In this document: one piece after another, positions 1-60,259 of the stretch
Position numbering within the stretch: the stretch's first letter is position 1
Layout: every line of letters starts with the position of its first letter
NCBI GenBank assembly: GCA_008828725.1
Contig: MEHQ01004074.1
Coordinates: 611,168 to 675,167, forward strand
Direction: 5' to 3'
Length of the DNA stretch: 64,000 nt
Source: Saccharina japonica
Lineage: Eukaryota > Sar > Phaeophyceae > Laminariales > Laminariaceae
Notes under the pieces: model-generated
The model's database searches: none
The model's input: the letters and a program-made list of their open reading frames with translations, nothing else
What the model was told of the DNA's origin: nothing
Program-made: the position numbers and the translations under genes

Positions 1-90
1 GGATGAAGAATCGGCACGGACACTGGGTGTGCTGGATGTCGACGGGTAGAAAGGAAGCTTTAATGTGAAGAACACAAACACACCCGCGGT
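1..90 (+). repeat. Foldback family, right arm at the window edge
   Basis: GGATGAAGAATCGGCACGGA, GTCGACGGGTAGAAAGGAAG and TTTAATGTGAAGAACACA match the right arm at 17205-17285. The rest of the element lies outside the window. A terminus-like TCTTCACATTAAAC is also present at 651-664. Confidence 0.6.
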
Positions 91-3074
91 CAATGTTTAT
101 ACCGTTAATAGCCGTATTTATACGCAATGTTTTTTTTTTTGTGTCGAACATATACGTAATCTTCCCGGCTATAGCGCGCCCTCGGCAGGTGTTAGCCTAC
201 GAGTAGACTACTACGACCATCAGTACCGGTACGAGATGATACATACGGCGTGCCTTGCTGTGATACTACAACCTTACACCAGGTACGAGCACGTATCGCT
301 CGTTCATCGCGTATACGAACGAACCCGATCTGTAAAATATTAACAGGTAGTAGGTATATTAACCACCGGTGGGTATAATATAACGTGATTTGTCACGTGT
401 CACATGTGTCTGTAGTAACACCGAAATACCCAGCACACACTGCCGCTGCTGCTGCAACACACAGCAGTAGTAGTAGTTCACAGCAGCAGCAAGCAGAGTT
501 ATAGTTGCACCATACATCCAGCAGTCGTAGTAACTGCTGATTTATCTGTCACACTAACTATACGACGAGTATACTACGAGTGAGTATGCACTCACTACTA
601 CCAGTTACTAATTGTGGCTGGTGGATATCATTTATTATTGTGTTTAGCTGTCTTCACATTAAACCGTGTGTGGTATAGTATGATATGTACCTGGTTGCTT
701 TGATTTTATACAGCACATTGCACAGCGGCGAGGACAAAGGGAGAGTTTTGCAATGAAAAAGTCTACGTACTGAAAATAGGTGTTTGTGAGGAACCAATAC
801 CATAACATGTTGTAGAGCTTATTACTACTCGTACGATACTGCCTTCGAGTGCCTTCGAGCTTGGAGCACAGAGATATTTTGTCATCGTTCTTTTCTTTCT
901 TTGATGATACCTGGAGAGAGATTTGCTTTATTTTGACATTTTTGATACTTCCACGTATAATATTCGGCGGGAAGACAAAAAAAATGAAGAAGAGTCCCCG
1001 TCTTGATGATCGGGGGAGGGGGGGGGGCGGGGGGGCAGGAATGGAAGACAAAACAAAAAGAAAGGGCGGGGCGGGCCTGCGAACAAAAATAATAGTCCGA
1101 CGAGCTCTAAACGTGACCATGACAGACAGACAGACGGACAGCAGCAGAGCAGCACAATATGTCATCGTCTTGTGACGCATGACGCCGAACCAAACAGAGC
1201 AAGAGAGCAAAAAAAGTCAAGAGTCAACTCCTCCTGCAAGCAAGTTGTTGCGCTTTTATTTGGGTTTTTCGTAAATATATGAATACCACACACAACACAA
1301 CAACAACCTCTGGGCTCTAGACAACAGTAAAAAAGCCAAAGAACACAGCCGCAGCAGCAGCAGCAGCAGCTGCAGCAAAATGAAGTATGTGAGGCACGCG
1401 ATGATGATGAGAATAGAGGAGAGAAGAATGCTGGCTCTCTCTACTCGTCGTACCTTTTTTATCGTTATGTTGCTGTGAGCGAGAGGCTGGCATTTCTCCC
1501 TGAAGAGAGAAAAGCAGTCACACTCTCACTCATTTTTCTTGTATTGACTGCAAAAGGTACCAAGCAAAACAGATGATAAAAGAGAGACAAGAGAGAGTGG
1601 AGATGTATCGATCAGAGAGAGAGGCGAGGTGTGGTTTTGTAAATAAATAGATGCGATTTTTTGTTGTTGTATGAACATACCAGGTAATTAATAACAAGAT
1701 ACCTTGTGAATGGGTGAATGTGCAAGAAGATAGATGATAAAAGAGTCCACTTCGGGTTTCCAGACCAGACACCACTGCGTATACCGCCGTATGATACATA
1801 TGTATAAACACCGCACGCCGCCCTCCCTGTGTTCCGTGTGTGCGATTCCTCCGGGTCCTTCGTTGTCTTGTGTCTTTCTGCTTTTGTGTCTTATTGTGTC
1901 TTATTGTGCGTTTGTGTGCATAATGCATACATACGGTACGTCGGAGTGTGCATATTTTGTCTTGCCTTTTCTTGCGTTCATCCCGCTCAGTATATTAACA
2001 GAGTGAGTACGAGTGTCCGCAGATATGATACGAGTATTATACGATGGAAGAGGAAGATACGAAAATAGGCGGATCTGCCCCGACGTATTTTATGATACGA
2101 CACTCCACTCTCCACTCGTGTCCAGCATAGAGCGGATCACAAAGCCAAAAATTTAAAACTTGAAAAAAGCGTGAAAATTGAAAATTTGAAATGAATGCAT
2201 GCATGCGTGAAATTCTATATAGGCACAGGAAAGGGATAGTTTCGCCCAGCCTGCCCACCACGCCACGGACTCGCCGTGCGTCATTGAGCCAAGCTACTAG
2301 AGGGGTGCGTTTCATCATGCAATCAGTCGGTGCTCTATAGCATCATCTTGTAGGCGCATGGTCCTGTATATATATAGGTGCACCAAGTCGAAATAAGAAA
2401 GTGCCCGCAAACGAACAAGAGGACGATAGAGAAAAACTCTGAAAACAAATAAATGCAAGAAAAAATATCCTGACGTCCGAGTCGAAGCAGCAGCAAAAAA
2501 TAGACAAAATCCAAAATCTCAAATCTCTCAAGTCAGATTAAAAACAAGATAAATCTTAAATTGGGCTGTTTAATGCATTTTCGGAGCTTTTTAAAGAACA
2601 GTTTTCAACCATATGCTTTTGACAAAAAATAGTATGGTCTTTGAGTTTTTGGCGGCAGTCTTGTCATTTCATGAAGACACACGCCACGGAGACACGACAC
2701 GAGCGGACGCCACAAACCAGCAAACTCGAGGCGACGAGGGCCGTGCGAGAGACAATAGCCGGGCAACCTCGCTAGGGCGGACAGTCTACCACCAAGGAAG
2801 CCCCCACCCCGTCCACCCTCAAGGTTAGCAGGCAGGCCTCCACAAATTCGGTGTCGGAGATAGGAGATCACCACCCTCAAAACCCTCTAAAACGCTTGAA
2901 AATCAAACAAACAAATTTGGTTGCTTTGCGCCTATCTCGGCCCGCGAGTGAGAGAGAGAGAGTCGAGAGCCGAGAGTCGTCGAGAAAAGAGCAATCACTT
3001 TTTTCTCGTCGAGCTTCCCACCCCGAACCAGGGCGCGACTCAACCGGGTCGCGCGGTAGATGAGTTGAGGGAGC
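91..3074 (+). other. Upstream flank and probable 5' UTR/promoter region
   Basis: Contains CAG/CTG-rich tracts (440-495, 1350-1372), a G-rich tract (1008-1042), and a (GA)n tract (2948-2963) about 110 bp before the start codon. No TATA box or other core promoter element can be assigned with confidence. No convincing gene was found on either strand. Confidence 0.45.
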
Positions 3075-50923
<47,849 letters not shown>

Positions 50924-51902
50924 TATGGTGGGGGAGATGATGGGCAGGGAACGGATGGGTTATAGTTGGTTTGGGCCGTGGCCGTGGCCGGCCCGGGTCG
51001 CGATTTAGTTGTCGCGGAGTGTTGTCTTGTCATACGTTTTGCCTCTCTTTGATATTTGGGAAAGGGAGGAAAGGAGACGAGTGGTGGAGTTGTGTACGAT
51101 GTTGTGGTGATCGACTGGGTCGGGGGAGGGGTCGCTTGTGTTGGTTTTTGCGGGCGCCGCTCTCTCGAGTAGGATAGTCGTTGGCCGTGAGGTGGTCAGA
51201 GGTGTGTGTGTGCCCGGCATCTGATTTGGCATAATCTGGTCTGGTTTGATCTTGTCTAGTCTGATTTGATCCAATCTGTTATGTTGTGGCATGTCATGGC
51301 TTGACCTTATAGCCTAGCTTGCGTTGGCCTGACCTGAATTGGCGGGCTGACGCGAGTCGCGCGCGGGGTCGAGAGCGTGTGCCACACGTACAAAAACGCG
51401 CACCCTCGTTTGCGTAGTTTTTTTTTTAATACCTAGTCTAGCCTCTTTTTTGTGTATGGGTTTTGTCTATTGTCATTGTTCTTTCTCGTTCGTCTCTTTA
51501 CCGTACTCTCCGATGTCGTGTTGTTTCGATGTGCACTGCAGAAGTGTTTATCTCTGTTTCTTTTAGCTGTTTTTTGGGTGGGAACTTTTTCTCTATAAAA
51601 AAAAAAAGCAAGTCGTGCGTGTGTTTTGCGTTGCGTGCGTGCGTGGTGCGTGCGCCGTCCGCGCCGGGTTTTGTAGATGTTAGATTACGTGGCATGTGCG
51701 TAGTGGGGGTTCCCGCGGAGTCTCTTGCACCCACTCTTGTCGCTTTTTTTTTTGGTTTTCGAAAAGGTTAATGTTAAACATGTTGACTTATCTCCATGCG
51801 CCCTCTCGGTTTCGAATATGAACACGGTTGATCGGAAAGGCGCTGGGGATGGAAGGCAAAGAAAAAGGTGAGTGGGGATTAGTGTCGAGGTGTGAAACTG
51901 CC

Positions 51903-52012
51903 CACCAGTTGGGTGAGATGTGCCAACCAGTTGGGTGGGATGTGCCACGCAGTTGGGTAGGATGTGCCACGCAGTTGGGTAGGATGTGCCACGCAGTTGG
52001 GTGGGATGTGCT
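51903..52012 (+). repeat. 22-bp minisatellite
   Basis: About five units of CAGTTGGGTAGGATGTGCCA plus CG, with minor variants. Confidence 0.85.
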
Positions 52013-52269
52013 TGGGCGCAGGCAGCAAACAGCAGCGGTTGCTGCTCGTTGGTTGCGACTGCGACTCTCCTACGCCACGTACCCCTTTATTCTCCGCGGT
52101 GCGTATCCGTGAAATCCGTCTCAGATGTGTAAGTGTAGGTTTTTCTCTTTTTTTTTAATCTTTTTTTTTCCTTTGTCCGTTTTTTTCTAGCTTTTTCTAG
52201 TACTTCACGCTCACACCGATTTGTTGATGAAACATGCTTTTAGGGTTGCGGTTAGTATGTCCGCATTTA

Positions 52270-52355
52270 CCCCCCCCCCCCCCCCCCCCCCCCAAACAAA
52301 AACCCCCCCCCCCCCCCCCCCCCCCCCCCATCGTCGCGCATATTCCCCCCCCCCC
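52270..52355 (+). repeat. Poly-C tracts
   Basis: C runs of about 24, 27 and 13 bases separated by short A/T-containing breaks. Confidence 0.9.
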
Positions 52356-53500
52356 CCTCTAAGAAACCATAAACCCCACCCTCCGTTCCCTCCCCCGTCT
52401 TTTAAATGTTTTTTTTGCAAGGAGGGGACGATATTATATGTGTGTTTTATATTTGTTTTCCGTTTTCGTGTTTGTTTCCGTCTGCTGTAGTTTTCCGAAA
52501 AAATATCGTTTTTTTTGTTTTTGTTTTTGTTTTTTTATATTTTTGGGAGGTGACGGTGGTTTTGGTAAATGTGCACGTTTCTTTTTTTTTCTTTTCTTTT
52601 TTTTTCTTTTCTTTTTTTTTTTCTTTTTCCTATTGTCCTTTTTTCTCGTTTTTTATATTCTCTTTGTCCTTTTTCCGGTTTAGCTGTTTTGGAGAGGGTG
52701 TGGGTACGAGGCGCGGCGGGTATGTTGCTCCTCCTTTGTCATGTTTTGCGTTAGTCTGGCCGTGCGAGGGAGGCGGGGGGGGGGATCGGATGGGTCCAAA
52801 TCGTGTGTTTACCGAGAGAGCACCCATTCCCCCCACGTCTTGTTGTTTAGCGTCTGAAATTAGAAAGAAAAAAGAAGCCGTTTCGAGGCTTGGCCAGTAG
52901 TAGCGGTCGAGGGAGTGACACCGGGGTGGGGGCGGGGGGGGTATGCTGTGAAATCCCCCCCCCCCAGACCAACGAACACGCTTCGTCGGTATACTGTTTT
53001 TTCTCTGTCCTTTTGCAGACAGACAGACGTACGTAGCAGTTTATTAACGATGGAGTGGAGGGGGTATTAGGCGGCGTACAACGTTGGCGCTGGGAATGAA
53101 ATGAAAGGCTCGCGTTTTTTTTTACGATTCAAAAATGTCACATATTTCTATATAGACGATGATGGCTACTGGGCATCTACTTTAATAAAGCTGCAGCCCT
53201 CGTGTACTGTACTTTTGGGGTCTGAACGCGTTAAAAAAATTCAAGCGATGGTGGAGTTGGGGTGGGGGGGGGGGTAGCAGTGTGGGGAGCGAGCGACCTC
53301 AGGTCGACACAAAATTTGATGATGAACGTTTTGGCGTGTCTGGGGGGGGGGGGGGGCGGGTGGAGTGGGAAAGCGGGGGGGGGTATGGTTTTGGAGTGGG
53401 AGTGGGGGTCATGATACGGTGATGTGCTGGCACGGTCGTCAGAATTTGTTGCGTTTTTTTTTAACGGTTTGGCATAACTTTTGTCCTTTTAGTTTTTTTG

Positions 53501-56500
53501 AATTTTTTCACCGGCTCTATATCTTATAGGTGGGAGGGAGATGGAGAGGCGTGGCGTGGCGTGTTTTTTTTTTTTGGTTTTGCGGCGTTTTGGATGTGTC
53601 GTGCGTTCTGCACTTTGCGGCGCCGATTGTCGTGCAACGCGGCTTTTTGCCGTGGTGTAGCTTTTGCTCTAATATGGCGAAGAAACAGGAACGCGCCACA
53701 CGGTACGTTCTGGGTTAGTGAACCTGGTTTGTGGAGAGTTTTCTGGCGTTTTTTAGCGAGGGAGGGGGGGGGGGATTGTTTGACCTGGAAGTGGAGGTAT
53801 TCGGAAGGAGCGAGGCAGGAAGACCCTCGCTTTCCGTACGTTATCGGTTTTCTGTCGCTTAAGTTAGCCCTGCGGCGGTTAGGTGGTGGCACTCTGCTGC
53901 CGCGGTAGGAGAGAGAGAGAGAGAGAGAGAGAGAGCGTCGGCATGGTGCGTGTTCAGGGAGAAAAAACAAAGGAAAAAAGAGGACAGGCCGTTTGAACCC
54001 TTATTATTACAGTTACTAGCCTCTGCAGGTTCCTGGTTTCTCTACTACTCAATAGTTTTTTTTTGTGACGCCCGCCTTATTCCCATGGGCGTGAGTGATT
54101 GTAGGTCCTCTCATGGATGTTTACGGACCCTTGGGGGTTGGAAGTAGGGGAGGACGGCAGGGGAGGCGGGGCGAAACGTTGGTCGTGTCATGGTCGATAT
54201 TCGATCAGTGCCCGATCAACAATTTAAATAAGCCCTCCCCCCCCCTCCCCTCCCCAAAAACCCTCTTCTATTTGCGCCCCCGCGTTTGCTCAGCACCCTT
54301 GCAGCAAGCAGCCTTGCGTCGAGTAGCGTCTGTCTTGTGTCTTTTGCAGCTTTTCTATGATACGTGTGTGTTTTTTGTGTGAAGCTCTGATATTTCTACA
54401 CAATATGTTTCTTCGGCGTGTCCTCTTAATTGTTTGTCGGTTTAGTATTCGACCCGCAATTTTCCGATCGAATTTGGTGAGAAGGGTAGGGGGGTGGGGT
54501 GGGGCAGGCGGAAGAGAATGTTGAGTTGCCATATTTTCAATTTCCTTTTTTTGTTGACCGTTAGTTATTGGGGAAAAGAGGAGAAAAAATACGTTTTTTA
54601 TCTAATACTACCAGGAGTGCAGGTAACCCTGCAGTTGTAGCCTAGGGAGGTATATCATACATACTTGTTGTGTGAAGTACTATAACGCGCCCAGCGATAA
54701 AAGATCAGAGATGGAGAAGGAGGGTTTCGTAGAGATTTGGGAGCGCCAGAAACTGTTAATAATAGTAATAACACAGCCGAAAAATTGGTGGTAATAACAA
54801 AAAAAAAAAAAAAAAAAAGAGGAGCAAGCAGGAGGAGGAGGGGGGGGGAGCCGACAGGCCGGGAAGAAGAAAGGTAGTTTGTTGTGTAGCATTGTTGTCT
54901 CAGGGTCTCCGAGACTCTACAGGCTGGCGTTTGGCGTTTTGACCCGATTTGGTATTGTTACAGTACGTGGAACAGCCCCCTGACCGTGAAAGTAAAGCCT
55001 TCGGTGGTAGGAAGCTCCTGGGCTTCAACGTCTCGCATCCACCCGGACACCAGGTTATTCCTGACAAAAAGAAATACCAAAACAATCCATTTTGGTTTCC
55101 CCCCCCCCTACTTGTCACCCCCTCGTAATCGGCGCCTGGCTTCTTTTGGCGAGTGTTGGACATCTTTAGGACGGGTACGTGGTGCCGTTTGAGGGGGGAA
55201 ATGTTATTGTTTGCACGTGTTGACGAAGGTCTAATCGATCGAGGGTTTACAGCGAGCGGAGGCTTGTTTTTCCTGGAGCGGGGAAGGAGGAGGAAGAGCT
55301 CGTAGCTCGAGGTATTGTTTGGAAAAACCTCATACCTGTCCGTGTCTTCCTGTCTGCCTGCCCTGCTTGCAGGTAGTTAGTGGTGGTAGCAGAAGTAGTG
55401 GTGGTGGTTCGAGAGGACCGCACGAAGACTGTCTACTAGGCTCTGACTTGGCTCGACCTGGGCGGTAGACACTTGGCATCATGCGGAGCAGTTTTTTTTT
55501 ACATTTACGATGGATACATACCTTGTTGAACGTCCGTGTAACTGTGTACTAACTATTTTTGTGTTGTTGGTGGTCCGACGGCCGATTTCTTGTGCTGGGG
55601 GTGGGAGCGGCGGGGCTTTATTCAGGTCAAGGCATCTACCTCTGCCTCCTCTCGCGCCGCCTCGTCGCTTCGCACGTCAATCGGTGGTGGTTGGTAGTGG
55701 TGGTGGTGGTGGTTGGTAGTAGAACATGGATGGAAATCACTCTCGATTATTTGCTGGTTGACAATGGTCCATTTCTCATGTCCCCCTGATGGTTTTGTCA
55801 CTGCTGCTGTACTTTGTAGTAGCTCTTTCCAACAAAAAAATGACTCGTGGCTCGGCACCATATAAAGGCAAGCCTTGTCGCTCTTGTTTGTTGTGATTGC
55901 CGTGCCAGGAAATTTCTAAGAAGCTGCTGCAAGTAAAGCGAGTAGGGCATATAAATGGGGGAGACTACAATGACGAGAGGAAATTATGAATTTCTGACTT
56001 GCTTGTTGTGACTGCTGCTTGCTGTGTTATTCCCAGTATTCGACGGGAACATTTCTTTGTTTATGTTGCACGCCCCGAGGGGAGACTTCGTACCTGGTAC
56101 GAAAATCCTACTCGCGGGCTATATTTCCGTTGAAAACATGGCCGCGGCCCGTTTTAGAGTCGTTGTGTTCAGGTGGTTTATCGCGTAACATCCTTTCCTT
56201 CCTCGGTGGGTGCTTCTTTTTGCTTGTTGTTGTGTGGTATATACATATTATACAGTACCAGTACATTTTTTTTTTGCTTATATTATAGTCTTAGTTGCCT
56301 TTATTTAGTCCTTGTCTTTTTGCTTATATTATAGTTGCCTTTATTTAGTCCTTGTCTCTGTTCCTTTTTTGCCCCTGTTTTTCGTCTATAAGTCAGATTT
56401 TGGGTCTGTCTGTCTTGTTCCTAATTTAAAGCAGAGGGATCGCCTCCCCCTTTTCCCGCTACGGCGCATACATCATGCCATATTTTCTGTCGCGACATGA

Positions 56501-56930
56501 TGATTGGTCCAGCCCTTCTATTCCATATATTGGCACGCATCAGGGTATACGACATACATAAATGCCCTGTGTCTTGCCGCGCAACCATGGTTGGGTTGGC
56601 GCTTATCTTGCATCTAATTATTATCGACTCACGTGGTCGAAGGTCGTACAGTAGTAGTGCCTGCTCCCCTTGTCTTTTGCATGCGTGTGATAGATGGCAT
56701 GGCTAAACACAAAGAAGCCATTCGCTTTGTGCTCGCTACTCGTACGTACATACAGTAGTAGTAGTAGTCGTAGCAAATAAGTACCGACAAAAAAAAATGA
56801 AATTAAGTACCAATCAAAATCGATCTGTTTTTTTCCCCCCACGGGGAGTGGCTCCGAGCAAGGACCTGTTCTTCTCTTGTTTCAACTTCATCTCGCGAAG
56901 GAATCGAGGATCACCACTTCCTGGCCAATG
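53501..56930 (+). other. Downstream flank without recognisable genes
   Basis: Holds a (GA)n run (53909-53934), A and T runs and GGTGGT tracts (55690-55715). Open frames up to about 136 codons (53498-53908) are low complexity and match no family I know. Confidence 0.5.
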
Positions 56931-56934
56931 ATTC

Positions 56935-57273
56935 TTTCTTATTTATTTATTTATTTTCCCATCCCATTTATTATCTTCGCACTTCCGTCTTCCTCCCTCC
57001 CTAGTCGTAACTCAGATCCGGGGTCACAAAGTAGGCTCCTCTCCCTCCTCCCCCACTACGGTTCTTGCCTTGATTTTTATCGCGCAGAGGGTTCAGCCTC
57101 CCAACGCTCGTCGATTTTCATCGAATTTTGCTAACTCACGCTCTCGCGCTTTCCGCTATTCAAGATATTTTTGCAAGAAAAAGTCCCTACAATCATGCAC
57201 TCGGCGGGGCTCGAACTCGCGACCTCGACGCTAACAGGCTTCGTGGTTACCTGCTAGCCCACCGGGGCGACCG
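56935..57273 (-). mobile_element. tRNA-derived SINE, copy F (with tRNA-like head)
   Basis: The minus-strand head (57191-57273) has A-box-like TGGGCTAGCAGG and B-box-like GAGTTCGAGCCCC. The body carries the conserved CTACTTTGTGACCCCGGATC and ends in GATAATAAATGGGATGGG with ATAAATAAATAAATAA. Over much of the body it is nearly identical to copy B. Confidence 0.8.
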
Positions 57274-57732
57274 GCTTAGTTGACTGTGACTGACTTGGGA
57301 AACTTTGTCCAAGCCACAGCTACTATACATATAGCTCCACTTTTTCCTTGATGTGTGCAATCAATGGCCCAGAGGTCCGAATTAATGTCCATCCGATGTT
57401 ATTTACGAGGCTTTAGCCACAGGGGTTAGGGGTTGTACGACTGAAACCAGAAATAGGTTGGTCGCTGCTTACTTATGTTCTGATTGGCAGTTACTGTAGT
57501 TGCCAACCGAACGCTGACCGTAACACTAATAACACCGACCACCACCAACACCACACCACACCCCGATCGCTACTATTCTAGACGCACGCACGTATTTGGG
57601 TGACACCTAGGGAACAGCAGAGCAACGCATATCGTTGGCTCTACTCGGCTGTATCCAGAAGTCCGAAGGATTGTGTCCGCCTGATGCTATTCCACAGTTT
57701 ACTGGGGTTTCTAAAAGCAAACTCCGAAAGTG

Positions 57733-57734
57733 TA

Positions 57735-57817
<83 letters not shown>

Positions 57818-57834
57818 GTGTCTGTCTGTCAGTC
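57733..57834 (+). repeat. (TGTC)n microsatellite
   Basis: About 25 TGTC units with two variants near the 3' end. Confidence 0.95.
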
Positions 57835-58047
57835 CGCAATCAAACGAACGCCCAACCAATCAGATCACACACTCCACTACCCTACGAGCTACGTATATCA
57901 AGCAAGTTTCAGCAAGTACGTATTGCGAGACACGCTCAGTCTGGTTTTACTCGTAGCTACCCGAACCTCATATTAATAGTCAGCGCCAGCTGCATTGCAT
58001 GCACTACTACTCTGCCTTGAGGGGGGCAACACCCAGCAGGCTTTGCA

Positions 58048-58508
58048 TCAAGGATGTCGGGAGACATGCCAATGTCAAGCTGTCTGTCTGTCAAGGCCGT
58101 CTGTCAAGGCAAATCCAGCTGACTAGACAAATTATGTCCCCAACCCCCCTGGCAGAAAAATTCTCCTAATATGTGTGGAAGCCCCTATGTTTTTTTTTTG
58201 TTTTTTTTGCGAGGCTATTTCACTCTTGTGATAAAGCTGATTTCAAATCATCGATATTCTGCGGTTCAATTCCAATATTTTCTGTAGATCGGACTCGGAA
58301 ATGTAGCAAAATGCCGAAAAAAAAAACAAGTACAGCAAAACATATATATATTAATATATGCATTTAAGCATTGTTGTCATGCGTTTTTGAAAAAGCGGGG
58401 ATTTTTCTGTAGTGTCCCCTGTTTTTTGCTGTCAAGGCTGTCTGTCAAGGCATTTGCCTTGACGCTGTCTGTCAAGGGGTGAAAGGGCTGTCTCCTGACA
58501 TCTTTGCT
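58048..58508. mobile_element. MITE with CAAAGATGTCAGGA-type ends, copy 2
   Basis: Left TCAAGGATGTCGGGAGAC, right GTCTCCTGACATCTTTG. GTCTGTCAAGGC is repeated several times next to both ends. About 460 bp, non-coding. Confidence 0.6.
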
Positions 58509-58644
58509 TCGCATAGAAGGCTGCGGTCGCGGCGAAGGCGGACCGAATCGCCTCGGCCACACACGGTAGGTAGTATATACGATCGGCAGGACGGCCGTGC
58601 AGGCGAGCGGGCGGACCCATCGCCAAAAAAAGGCCATGATGGGG

Positions 58645-58705
58645 GGGGGGGGGGTGTACTCATATCGTGCACGGCCGTAGTCGTATGACCATAGACCCTC
58701 GGGTA
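58645..58705 (-). repeat. Fragment of the ~510-bp element G-run end
   Basis: G run then TGTACTCATATCGTGCACGG and CGTATGACCATAGACCCTCG. Confidence 0.5.
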
Positions 58706-59044
58706 TAGAGCACTTTTTGGTCAAATTATTTCGGCGTGACGGGGGGGGGCGTTAAGAGTGCGCTCCCCTTTTGGGGACAATTTACTTGGAAATAGAGTGA
58801 AAAGTATGCATGTTTCTGTGGCGCATGCTGTATACGACGGTAAAGGTGCACCTTACTTTTTCTGAGGTTATGAAAATCACTTGATTGTATAGTGTAGGAG
58901 CTCTATCATATACTGATAGCAAGTCGCCCGAAAACTGTTTTTTCGGAGGGAAAAACAAAAGTGCCTGATGAACGACACAATCCTGTGGACGAAAAAGCGT
59001 GCAACACAAAATATTGAAATTCCGAAATTCTGACGATTTTGGGT

Positions 59045-59145
59045 GAACCCATTTAGGACTCCAGTCCCGATGTGGGGACAAAATACTTGGAATTAGAGTG
59101 AAACAGCTAGTTCTAGACAGTGCAGTTCTAAAAGGGTTAAGGAGC
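59045..59145. mobile_element. TTAA-MITE relative
   Basis: CCCATTTAGGACTCCAGTCC, CTTGGAATTAGAGTGAAACA and GCAGTTCTAAAAGGGTTAA. Confidence 0.55.
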
Positions 59146-59324
59146 CCCGTTATTCCGAAAAAAAAAAAAACGGTCAAAATGTGCTATTTAGTACCTTTCG
59201 TAGACGGCATTATACGGGCTTTTCACGGGGGAAGCTACAGCAGTAATCAGAAAAAATATGGTGTGTAAACCGAGTAGTAGTAGTAGTAGTAGTAGCGGAA
59301 ATACCTCATGTTTAGGGTTCATCG

Positions 59325-59712
59325 TTGTGGCGTGCTACGTACGATAGAGGTATGGCATTTTTCGGCTGAAACGGTTTCCTGTACGACGGTGCTCCTTCGT
59401 CCAAACTCGTCGGAATTTCAGTCTTCAGTCTTGTGTTGCAATACAGTAGTTTTCCATTGTTTAGGACTGCAGTCCCGTTTTCGGGACAACCCACTCTAAT
59501 TCTAAGCAATCTGTCCCCAAAACGGGACTCCAGTCCTAGAAGGGTTAAGGCCGTATGGGATTGCTCGTCGGGTATGTATGTAGCACTTTTATCTCCCTCC
59601 AAAATCTTGTTTTGACTTACTGTTAGTGTAGACCTCCTCAAGTGAGGCGAGAGAGCCTCAGAAAACTCTGTAACATGGTGCCCCTCTGCCTTAAGAGGCA
59701 TGGCCTGCCTTA
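59325..59712. mobile_element. GCATGCTACGGTAGAGG-type TIR element, copy 3
   Basis: GGCGTGCTACGTACGATAGA and CATTTTTCGGCTGAAACGGT at the left; GTGCCCCTCTGCCTTAAGAG and GCATG at the right. A GGACTGCAGTCCCG palindromic repeat (59458-59550) lies in its centre. Confidence 0.45.
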
Positions 59713-60259
59713 AGGTAGCTTACGTCCATTGGGTTCAGATTACCATGCCCCCCCCCCCCGCACTACTGAACGTCGTGGTGTTGCAAGACTGCGTGAGACA
59801 CAGAGTATCTATCCCCTTGCAGGTTTGTCTATTAAGCATCCTTGGTGTTACTTTCTTTCGCGTAGAATCGAGCGCAGAAGAGAAGCAACTTTTATTAATG
59901 CCCGAGCCAGATGACATCTGGCTCGGAAGGGGTTCGTGGCCCTTCCGATCTTATAAATACCCCGAATACGAATGCCATCCAAGTATTACGAAAACGGACC
60001 AATTACCTATAAATGAGGTAATTACCGGCCTTCCAAGTCCATGCCAATACAGTAGGGATTGATTGACTACTGGGACGCAGGTTGGAATTCCCGCGTGAGG
60101 CGCTTTCGAATCACCCGCATGTGCTTTTGGTCATTTGCCTTTTTGGTTTGTCTCGTCGAAAACGTTTTCTGGACAAGAAAGGGTCTACGTAGAAAACTTA
60201 CATATGATACAGTCACTTGGGGCTGCAGAGGGAAACATTGACGGTTGCAGCTATATGTA

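Larger units (their letters stand above)
50924..53500 (+). other. Candidate 3' UTR and downstream flank, strongly T/G-skewed
   Basis: After the stop the plus strand is rich in T and G runs for more than 2 kb, against C-rich tracts earlier. An AATAAA hexamer lies at 53184-53189. No coding region is convincing. The extent of the transcript cannot be fixed from sequence. Confidence 0.35.

Noticed and set aside
53498..53908. 136-codon frame downstream as a separate gene
   Set aside because: Trp/Phe/Arg-rich composition from T/G-skewed DNA, no domain, and no splice or start context.
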